Below are positions 40,493 through 51,600 of a stretch of DNA of 64,000 nucleotides, one piece after another. The notes under the pieces were generated by a model that had not been told where the DNA came from, did not search any database, and was given only the letters and a program-made list of their open reading frames with translations. The position numbers and the translations under genes are program-made. Source of the stretch: Arion vulgaris (lineage: Eukaryota; Mollusca; Gastropoda; Stylommatophora; Arionidae); assembly GCA_020796225.1 (NCBI GenBank), contig CM036758.1, forward strand, positions 70,654,366-70,718,365, given 5' to 3'. The first letter of the stretch is position 1, and the number at the start of each line of letters is the position of its first letter.

Positions 40493-41405
40493 TTTCAGTT
40501 TGGAATATCTTCATTGCACTCCGGACATGTCCATAGGTGCTCCGATCTCATTCGAAATTTCTCAAACAGCGTCCAGCGACTGACCGTACCAGTTCGATTT
40601 TGATTGATGAGCCTACTCATATACCTTTTATACTGTTCTTTTTTTGCTACTCCAATCTTCAAACCCAGCTCCTGCAATCTAGTAGTTGACGTGGATTGGT
40701 GTAAATGAAAATCTGCTTTGTGGCCACAATCTATGATGGCGTTCAAAATATCAGCTCTATCCATTGGCTGGCCAGCTGATATGGTGGCAGAGCCAGCCAG
40801 CCTGTCTACTCTCTCATTGTCAACGACACACATGTGCCCCGGAACGAATATAAGTGTGATTCTGGAAATTGTTGACGCCTGTAGTGATTCAGTCCATTGC
40901 CTGCGCACCGCACCAGCCTCCACCTTTCGGATCATACTCAATGAATCACTCAGAATGCACTCACGAGCATAGTTTTGTGACTCCAGCCAGCTAGTGCATT
41001 AGTCACCGCCAGTACCTCGATTGTCATGCTGCTTTTTGTCATATGAAATGCACCACTGGCCTCCTGGACCATTCTGCCACTTGAGCTTGCTTGCAGAGAA
41101 GGCCCATACGGACGTTTCGTGACGAACTACCGATCCATCCGTGTAAATCACAACGTCACATTCACTGCAGTTTTCATCAATGATAGCCTCGACGTCGGCA
41201 TCTAACGCCACCGTATTCCTCTCTTTGCAACTTTTGCCAAATTTAATTATGGTGGAAAAAGTGTTCCCGTGTATTGAAGGCATGGGAATCCATTCTTCCC
41301 CATAATCGATATTTGTGAGCCCGCATACTAGCTGAACAGTGTCTGCAGCCCGACCAACCCACGACTTGTCTCGCTGTAACCGATTTCCTCCACTGGTGCT
41401 GAGCA
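40493..41405 (-). pseudogene. LINE RNase H and C-terminus ([10 protein letters not shown] family)
   Basis: The reverse strand gives CSECDVVIYTDGSVVRHETS, then ITLIFVPGHMCVVDNERVDR and LAGSATIS, then [20 protein letters not shown] and [11 protein letters not shown] with stop. The RNase H TDGS and 'V.GH....NE..D.LA' motifs are present. Longest copy of this family in the window, with one frame break near 40990. Confidence 0.85.
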
Positions 41406-41422
41406 GCTAGTTAAATGTGAGC

Positions 41423-41642
41423 GTCTGTAGCTCAAGCGGTAGTGAGCTCGATCACGAACCATAGCGTACCTGGTTCAAACCCCACGGTGGGCAAGTTTGG
41501 AAGCAAATTCGGTAAAAATAGACCCCACCGTTCAGAAAGCAATGGCAAACTACTGAACGTATAAGTGGTGCCTAGAAAATCAACGACTCATTTACTGTGG
41601 TTGATGGCTACGTCCTTTAGGATATGCCACGATTTTCATTCA
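41423..41642 (+). mobile_element. SINE-E copy, forward
   Basis: Best-preserved head: CTGTAGCTCAAGCGGTAGTG, B box GGTTCAAACCCC; ends CCACGATTTTCATTCA. Confidence 0.88.
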
Positions 41643-42299
41643 TTTTTAGCACTTTTTTTTAGGTACGCACGTGCTCTAGCTATCTTAACAGTGTATCCAC
41701 AAAGCAAAAGGCCGTGAACGCAAAAGATAAGACTCAGTAGTAACAGAGGCTGCGAAAAACACTTTACGTATAGCACACAAAATCATGTTCTATAATATAA
41801 ATCTCTTCTTATCCTGACGCTGATGCAAAACAGGATTACAAAAATAGAAAGAAGACAGTTAATCTACTGCTGACTTTAGCCTTCTGCGACATGCAGTTCA
41901 GATAATAGGAGTGAAAACTTTCTTAAAGACTTCACTGTCATGGTAACTTCTAATTCAATTCTCAAATTTGATACCCGGGATAAAGTTCAATGGGAAAATC
42001 GGGATATTTGATACTTTCAGTTCCAGTATTCTCCCACTTCCTGTGATTCATTCATTCATTACAAGCATTCATTCACGGAATTTGGAGTAACTTCCAGTTT
42101 TACTGTTGGCGGAAATAATTTATGATAATTATGTGTAAATATAGAAAACGCATGCGCATTGAACCCATTCGTTGAATTCCGTCCGTTCACGTCACATCTA
42201 AACTGTTTAATATATCAGTAGTTTATAAATTATTATTAAATGACATATTAGGATAATATTTAACAAACAATTTTAGCAAATGTAGTCTTTTGATTGCGT

Positions 42300-42458
42300 T
42301 ATTTAACTTTTTATCTTTGACATTTGTTTTCCCATAAGTCTTTGCCTAGCGCTACGAGCAGCCATTTTCTTACGCTTACCCGGGGAGCTAGGCGGGCAAT
42401 TCATTTCTTCAACTACAAACTTTTCATGAGGAACTGGCGCTCCCTTTAGCTAAGAACT
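42300..42458 (+). promoter_or_regulatory. Probable TARDBP 5' UTR / promoter-proximal region
   Basis: A less A/T-rich segment (CTTACCCGGGGAGCTAGGCG near 42375) directly precedes the start codon. The ATG at 42459 has A at -3. No TATA box is evident. The transcription start is not defined by sequence alone. Confidence 0.35.
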
Positions 42459-42696
42459 ATGAGCCTATACATTCATGTAGCCGAGAATGAGGGTGATGAA
42501 CCCATGGAAATACCCAGTGAAGAAGATGGAACTCTTCTGTTGACAACGTTGTCGGCTCAGTTCCCCGGGGCCTGCGGTCTGAAGTATCGAAACCATGAAA
42601 CGGGAACGCTTCGAGGGATTAGATTATCAGATGGACGGCTATATCCACCTGATATAGACTGGGACATGCAGCTCTTTATCGTCGTATTTCCAAAAG
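42459..42696 (+). CDS. TARDBP: TARDBP exon: N-terminal domain
   Basis: Starts [20 protein letters not shown] and includes [20 protein letters not shown], the ubiquitin/DIX-like oligomerisation domain. It ends VVFPK + G at the donor GTATGG. The ATG chosen matches the family start. Confidence 0.96.
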
Positions 42697-45600
42697 GTAT
42701 GGGTCGTTATCAAACAAAATATAATTTTAACAACCTTCTGTTTTGACAATTTCCTCCCTAAACAGCGCCTCTATATGGTCAAACCCACTTTTCTGATAGG
42801 CTAAATGTGAGAAACCGTTTTTGCAGAACATGTCAATAATCAGAAGCTATCATTATCATCTAGATTATTTTGCTGACTTATACATCAGAATTGTACAATT
42901 CATTCACTGTAGTAGTAATAATTAACATTGGTTCTACAAGAGAATGTGTCAGTTGATAAATCTGAACAATTGTTATTATTTGTGTAACCAAACTACCCTT
43001 ACTACTGTTGTCACTGTTGTGTTGTTGTACTTCAGTGTAAGTTGCTGTAACAGCTGTACCCCATTTTTTATGATTTGTAAGTTGTAGAGCACAGGTTTTT
43101 TGCTGAGTGTTATGTTACAGTCACAGTATTACCGAAAGAAGAAAATTTAATCGAGGGGTGCAGGTGGGAATGTGCAATAGATTTTTAGGTCAAAGTATTT
43201 TCAAATATAATAATATATTTTCACAATTCCATGATCCAGGACCATTGTTTCATTGTATACAATAGTTGTACTCCTAACATTTTTTTAGTGTACTCTACTT
43301 ACTATTGCTAGTTCAATCAAGTGTAATGTTAAAAAAACTTACAGTACAGTGTACACTATCCTCTATTGGGGAGGTAGCTAGGGTGTTTTTTTATAAGCTG
43401 CAGATTTAAAAAACAACTATGGCAAAGCTCTCACCATGAAATGTACAGGTGGTTATTTATATTTTGAACTTTCAAAAAATGAAATCTTAATTCCTTACCT
43501 GATATTCAAATCCATGTCCTTATTATAACTGAAAACATATGAAAATTAAACATAAAATTAAATCTCAAAAGGACACAATATATATTGACTGATTTTATCT
43601 GTTGTTAGTGTAAATGATTAGCTGTGTATGATTTCATTATTCATAAAAATGTCTTGGTTGTGTTGAATGTACTAAGCTCACAGTTAAATTGAATACTGAC
43701 CTTCCATGCATTCTGCTCAACCATGTAGTAAGAATATTTTTTTTTTACAAAATAAGCTTGTGACTGATATGCACACTTTATACATGCCAATGTCAGTTTT
43801 CAACATGACAAGCTTCTCAACATCATCAGTGCTGAAGATCAACAAAATAAATAACTTTCGTCTTCAAACGCTCCATATTGACCATTTGTTAATCACTGTG
43901 TGATTTGTATGTGTTCTGAGCTTAAGAGCAGTTATGCGCCTACAAGTAGGCCAGCACATCCGATTTGTGTGATGCTTTTATTTTCTAGGTAGCTTCTCTT
44001 GGTCCTACATCAGTCGCCACTTACGTCATGCCTTGTAGGTCACAGTGGTACTATTCTTTGCTTCCCGTATGGGCCCCAACACCACACAGGCGACATAACT
44101 TTTTAAGTAAACTAACTTACACAACCACTATCCATAGCTGAAGAACAATTACGTAAAATTTTGCTAGAAGAAAACTGAACACAAATGTACATAACATGTA
44201 CAAGAGTCAATTTAAAAAACTAATTTCCAGTTAGTTACTTGATTTATATTTAGTATCATGGCATCCAGAGAGTGATCAGCATGAAGAAACTATGGCATGC
44301 CACAAGCAAATAAACAAAAGTAAGACTTCTGAGAACATGCATATTCCTGTGTCAACATATGGATGTGAATCATGGACTTTAACACAAACATTAAAGAATA
44401 AAATTGAAGCCTTTGAAACATGAAAGGTGTTACAGAAAAGTTCTTAGAACATCCTTGTCAGAGAAGAGAAAAAAACAAGACATCCTACAATACCTGCATA
44501 TTGCTGAGCATTGGCTCATAAATAACATAATGTCCCTTAAGATAAAATGTTTTAGCAATGTTAAACATCACAGTGGTTTTGAGAGAATGGTAATGGAAGG
44601 CATGGTTCCTGGAATACGAGGCAGGGACTACCAAGACAAAGGTTGCATCAAGAGCAATGTTTTCTGGCGGGCTGTGAAGAATGATGTTCCACAAGGGACA
44701 TGCTACTACTTGATCATGGCATCTAATGTTTTTGTGCAGAGTTTATTACATTTCTGCTAATGCTGGTAATATTTTCACAACTAAAAATATGATCATAGCC
44801 CAAGAGTTGATTGCAAAATAAAACCTTATGATAGTATTAATTGTAATTTATATGTTGTCCTTTGCAGGAGATAATTCTAAAGAAAATTCCACTCGTGGAT
44901 CAGAATCCTCACTCTCTGTCAAATCTCACAAACGTTCTGACCGTCTAAAATGCAGTGACCTCATTGTGTTAGGTCTCCCTTGGAAGAGCACTGAAGAGGA
45001 CCTTCGAAAATACTTCCAGCAGTTTGGAGAGCTCCTCATGGTCCAGGTATGTAAATATCAAATTTTCTGTTAATGTAACTGATTAAAAAGGGAAACAATG
45101 AATAATCACAGTGTAACCTGCCTTATATAAGAGAGGACTAAGGATGCTTCATCCTTCATTAAATAATTTCATTCTGGATAGTGCTAAACAAAGTATTGTT
45201 GATGTAAAATGTAGTGAAGGGATGACAGAACAGATTTTAAAAATTGAAAGCTAATAAAACTCTGCGGTTTGGTTTCCAAGGTAGCAAAGAATAGAACTGT
45301 TATCTTCTTTCTCATGTAGTAAGACAACAGAGAGGAGTTCGTTTGGAGCGTTCTACCCTACATCATTTAAAAAAAAATCAGTTATAAAGACAGAAAAACT
45401 CAAAACTACTCATGAAGATCTGCTTGACAAAGTGGTAGAATCGTAGGGAGTGGACATTTTTTTTAAGTCTTGGATGTAACGAACTGATAATGATGAGTAA
45501 AGTTTTTACAGCCATTGATAACTTTATGAATGTTGTACAAAGATTTGATCTCGATTTAATTAATCAGTTTTCAGACAAGAAATTGTTTCACAACAATGGC

Positions 45601-48600
45601 TTTAAGTTTTCTGATCTCCGATAACTACTGGATCAAAAACTTACGACATTGTTGTGGAAACATCTGTTGTCACAGAAACTAATTTAGCTAATATCTTTTG
45701 CAGTTTTCTAATTGCAAATTTTATGTTAATATAAATTTGCGGACATAGTTTGCACGCTCTATGACTAAAAAAATGAGATTACAGAAAAAATAAAAAATAA
45801 ATTGCAGTACTATCTGTCTATATCCTTTTCGTGTCCCATTTGATACATGTCTTCCACAAGAGATTTCCATTATTGCCATTCTGTCACCTTTCTACTAATT
45901 GTTTCCCTGATCTGTCCACACTCTTTCAACTCTTTGCACAGTTCTTCTCCATGTATCATTTGTAGGCCCTCTTTTTCCATTTGCTGTCCATAGAAGAACT
46001 CTGCACAGAGTATATTGAATTTGAGTTATATATTTTCTTGAAAATTTTAATAAGAAAATTGCTTGCTAATGTACAACCTCAAGTTTGTGCACATTAGGCA
46101 ACAGTTATTCAGTCTTTCTTGTTCACGCCACTGGCCTCTGAGTTAGCTACACTAACTGTAGAGAGTTTTATGTATATCCAATTTGAGTGAACATGATTAA
46201 TGATAATCTTTGAGGACATTTTTATTGGGTTGCACTTGTATATAGTTATTCACCTTAGTGTGGAGGTTGGTTGCTGTTCTACACACAAGTTTGAGTTTTG
46301 TTTCCACTTGTAGGTGAACAAAATTCTAAAAAAAATCACCTCCTGACTTCAGGATAGATAAGGTCAAGTGTGTAGTCACAACGAAGATGGATGAAAATAT
46401 AGTTTTCAAGTTGCATACATTACAGATCTCTTGGCCATTAAAATTGAAATAAAAACTGCTGCTCAGGTAAAATCTGAGATTTTACAAGCTCAATTTTATT
46501 TCTTCCCAAATTTACCTCCATGAAACAACTGAGATAGTCAACCCAAAGCATAAAAAGAGTAATATGAAATCGGATATACTAGGCCAACGATACAGCTTTG
46601 CTGTAAAGATAGCAAAACATACTCAATCTCAAATCACACAAAAATCACAGTGTAGTTTATAAAGTGGTTATACTAGATCAAACAAAGAAGAAATAAATAG
46701 TTTACTTACATATTGTTTTTATGTTATCATTTTATAACAGGTAAAAAAGGATCCAAAATCAGGACAGTCTAAGGGCTTTGGGTTTGTTAGATTTGCTGAT
46801 TATGAATCCCAGTTGAAGTGTATGGCGCAAAGACATATGATTGATGGCCGGTGGTGTGATGTTCGGATACCAAACTCTAAGGTTTGTTGTGACCTTTGTA
46901 TAGTAGATCAATAGTTCTGTGTTCTTTTTATTTTGAAACTATTGTATTCATTTGGAAATAACGATGCATGACTGACTGATGATAGCTTTTTTTTTTGAAA
47001 TCATGGAAATATGCTTAGATTTTATAGTTGTTTCTACAGTAAATGTTTTCTATCTTTTATGGCACACACTCTGGAATATTCTATTAATATTTATGTTTAT
47101 TTAAACGCACAACTACAAATGTTAGTTTTAGTGGAAGCAAAAGCAATCAAATGAAGAAATTCTGGAAAAATTTGGGATGAAAAGAGATTAAAGAGAAATC
47201 AACTATGTTGGGCAATTATCTCTGTATTGGAATCAGTGACAGATTTCCTACCTTACTGATGGCTGGAAGAGTATAGCAATCATTATGTGCAACAAAATGG
47301 AAACAATTGACACCTTTACGGAGTAGAACAGATGGGAAAACAAAAGTATGAGTTCTAAAAATATCCATGAACAGAGAAAAGAACACATAGATCTAGCCAA
47401 GAAGAATCCAGATTGTTGAAAACTGATTGATGAGAAAAATTAGATTGAAGAAAATACGAATTGAAGAAATTAGATTGAAGACGCCATAAAGTGACATTTT
47501 TCTTCTTTTCTCTAATCCTGTTTTGCCCCTCAGCATCAGGATAACAAGAGATTTCTAGAACAGGCTTTTTTGTGTGCATTTCATAAATAGTGTTTTTCAC
47601 AGCCTTTGTTATCTCTGAGGTCCAACTTTTGCACAGACAGCTTTTTGGTTTATATTCACTGTATCGGAGTAACATTGCTTGTTGTGGGACATTAAGGTTG
47701 GAAAAAGACAATTATGGAAAGAGGCATCCTGGGAAAGAGAGACGAGGAAGATCAACATAAAATGGATACATGATGGGATAGATGTCTTGAAGATGACAGT
47801 AACAGAGGCAGGACATATGTAATAATATAAAGATAAATTCTAAAGAACTGTTATAGTGGCAAAGTTCTACAGTTTACACTGTTGAGAAACTATTCTTCAC
47901 CCCTAGGGAGGCATAGATCTGCAACTAAGGTTATCCAAGGCCATCTTTTCCAACTCTCTCCACATCTTGCATTGTTTCCAACTTCCGCCTCCAGGTGTTC
48001 CTGGGTATTCCCTTACCTCAATTACCTTGGCGTCCATCGGAGGGCCTTCTCAGTGTGTGTCCTATCCATCGCCACCTTCTGCCCCTTATCTCTTGTTCCA
48101 CCTGCCGTTATCCAGCTTTATCCCACAGTTCCCTGTTTGTATTTGGGAGTATCCTGCACAGACATCTATTGATGAATGTCTGCAACTTTTTGGTGTTCCC
48201 TTTAGTTGTTCTCCATGTTTCTGCTCCATACAGGACGGCCGTAACATTTAAGTTAAATGTTGAGATATCATGCCAGAAGAAAAAAATTGGATTAAGAGCA
48301 AACTGACTATAAGCGAGAATAATTTAGCGTTTGACCGATAAGTCTGGCAGAACATAATTTACCAACATGACAAGAGATAGAAAATGTTGGAAATAGCCAA
48401 CTGTTTGATATGGAAATGGCTTGCTTAATCTAATGATGTTATACTTGATTCTATTATATTGTTTTATATAGGCAATATTTGATTAATTTGTGTTGTCCAT
48501 AACAGGAAGGTGCACAGCAGATGATGAACCGCAAAGTGTTTGTTGGAAGGTGTACTGAGGACATGACTGCAGATGATTTGCGAAACTACTTCAGCAAATT

Positions 48601-51600
48601 TGGCGAAGTGGTTGATGTGTTTATACCTAAGCCCTTTCGAGCTTTAGCCGTTAGTTTTGCAGACCCAGAGACTGCGCAAACACTTTGTGGAGAAGACCAC
48701 ATTATCAAAGGAGCCAGTGTGCATATAAGTGGTGCAGCACCCAAAGCCAATGAAAAGTGAGTAATGTTTACTTCAGTTTAAGTGGGATTTTTTCCACAGA
48801 ACTCAGGTTGACCTAGCCCCAGTCTACTACCAGAGAGACACTTGGAAGTAAAGGCAGCTGGTATGATGCTGTCCACATCACCCATCATGTGTTGTTGGTG
48901 AAAGTAAAATATGAACATATCACTACATGGCATGAAAACTGGTTATTTGCTTTCTAGGTCTTTACTGGTTACTGTAATATAATGTTTGTAATGGTTGTTT
49001 TGTTCTCATAGTGTGTATCCAAACAGTTCAATCATTCATTGATTAATGAGTCTTGAGAACATTGGTTGATTAGACATTTGGTAAAAATCTGGAGTTGATT
49101 TCTTTTGGGACCAAATAAAATATATTTTTTTAAAACCCAATCTGCACATTGTGGCAACAATCAAGAGTAAGTGATCTTTAGTCTAAAACTATCTTTATCG
49201 AAACCCTAGCTAGAAAGATTGGTTATTGGTTACTGAACTGATGACACAGCACTCTGGGCAGGCCCATAGGTGCTCAATCTTCCCCAACAGATGTTGAAGG
49301 GTATGCATATTGATGGCTTCTGTGGCTCGCTGGTCTCTGCTCCTCTAGCTCTACTTGTACAATGTGTAATTCCAAACTCCTTAAATCGCTGGAAGGATGA
49401 TGATGAGTACTCACTTTCTGCTAGAAAGAAATACACTATAATGGAAGCATTTATAAAATTGCGTATTATTATATCATCATTGCATAATTGGTTTGCCTTC
49501 TCTATCCTATGGCAGAGATTAAGTTGAAATAACCTGTTGGTTGTTAGCTTAACAGTTGGTTGCTCGCCTGTAAAGTGCCCAAACAAACCCATTTTCATAC
49601 CATGAAGTATATTGAAGGATGCAATGTTAGAGATCCATATGTCAGTACCAATTATTTGGTAAACTTATGTTATTTGTTTGTGTCCAGTAGTGTTGTCATT
49701 CATAATTTCACTAATTGTTTCTATCGTGCAACATTATCAAACAAAAGTAACTTGTAAAAGTCTCTTTAATTTGCATGCAGACTCTGTCAGTCATTGTCCA
49801 TTCAATTTCTTAGTATAGAACATAGATGAGATATGGGGGTCTCTATGGTTTAATCCAGGTCAAACCAACTCTGGTACTGTAACATGCAAACCTGCCTTCC
49901 ATCATGGGCATGCTCAGCAGTGGATGACTAAGCATGTGAGAATGGAAAAATTGTTGCATACCAAAACAAATGTTGGTTCTGTGACCTTTCGGAGGGAAGG
50001 GAATCAGGGCAGACCACTGCTCATATATAAAGATGTCTGCAAGGCCTCAATGAAGAACTTTTCTATAGGTCCCAGCACATGGGAAAAACTTGCTGATGAC
50101 AGAGTTGTGTGGAAAGCGATATTGCGTAAGGGCATAGTCTTTTGAGAAGAGACTTATGTATGAACTGAAAGACAAGACACAAGCTAAAACTCAGAGGTTG
50201 TCATAGTAAAACACTTGCCAATTGACCGTATGTAAAGATGAAAAAGGTGAGATTGAGTTCCTAGTCCTGTCAAAGATGTACGATAGAATGTAAATCCTGA
50301 GTTTAAGTTGAGCATGTAAAAGAAACCTTGATAGTTGAAAATCAATAAGAGTGGCTGCGAAACCGTTTCCCTGCAACATTAATTTTAAAATACAACTAAA
50401 TAAAAAGATAAAATTCCTACAAAAATGTTTGCCGTCATCAAAGTTACATCGGGAACCTTCGCGATACTATGGAGTTTGGACACTGCTGCTAAGATCTTCC
50501 ACTGTAATAAAGAGATTGAAGCACACATGTTTGTTCACCGAAGTGCAATGATGATGGTCCTGTCAATCAACCATATTTGTCTTGAACCAACAACACATGA
50601 TTATGATGTCATCATTTCCAGTGGAAGTTACATTAAAGACTGACAACAAACGAAAGAAATTACATTTGTTACTAAATATTGTATTTCTGTCATTATTACC
50701 AACTCTGTAGATTGGCAATTCAGCCATGTGTACATGTGGGCAGGCACACCAGACTACAGAGCACATACTTCAAGACTGCCTCTAATATGATACACTGAGG
50801 CAAACTCACTGGCCTAACGAAACAATACTCAACAGAAAACTACACAGACCTCTGTGTGAGCTACAAAAGACAGTGAAGTTTATACAAGAGATAAGATTGA
50901 ATATATAGACAATATTTCAAGCGAACGAAAGGAAGGAAGGACCAACTCTGTCCACTTGGGCAGTCCATTTATAAAGAGACAGGTGTGCTGTTTCTAATTG
51001 GAGAATAACCATGTTAAATGCATCTTGTATTTCTCACTGTAGTATTGTGTATATCAGCAATATTGATGTTTGAATAATAATAATTAGAATATGTATTCTC
51101 TTTTACAGGTATGATCGTCGTGTGGTGCCAAACCATGGACATTTGACGTACCAAGGATCTTGGGGTCCAGGAAGGGGAGTTAACCCAGGTCAAGGCAACA
51201 ACAATTTGGGCATGAATGCTGGAATGGGTAACAACATGGGCATCGGCAACTTAGGACTGGGTGCACTACAGGTACTTTTGAGTATGTTAGTGTGTGCACA
51301 TGTGGACATGCAGTTTTGAGATGGTATAAACTAATATTGAGTTTCAGTGCAAGCAGTGTGGTTCATAGATATGAAACACTGCGAACCAAAAGAAGATCTG
51401 ACTAAACAGTTTGAAAAGAGAATACTTTGCAGTACAGTTAAACATTATTGCCAGAGAATGAAGAACTGATTTACCTTTCAAAGTAGTTTTAAATTAAGAA
51501 GCTGGTGATTTTGTAGATCTAACCGCTGTCTTGTACTTCTGTGCACATTTTTAGATATTAACTTGAGATACTTTTAAAGGGATGGTCTTTGTGGCGTAGA

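Larger units (their letters stand above)
40100..41855 (+). pseudogene. LINE tail (10524 family) split by a second LINE and a SINE-E
   Basis: 40100-40492 reads [27 protein letters not shown] and a TPIQF-like end up to the LRYS codons. The tail resumes at about 41687 (VYPQSKR, then KSLLILTL). The piece between is a reverse-strand LINE (40493-41405) plus SINE-E (41423-41642). ACAGT borders the gap on both sides. Confidence 0.7.
42697..44867. other. TARDBP intron 1
   Basis: A/T-rich. It contains a SINE-A (43859-44092) and a LINE tail (44240-44660); nothing else recognised between 42697 and 43858. Confidence 0.6.
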
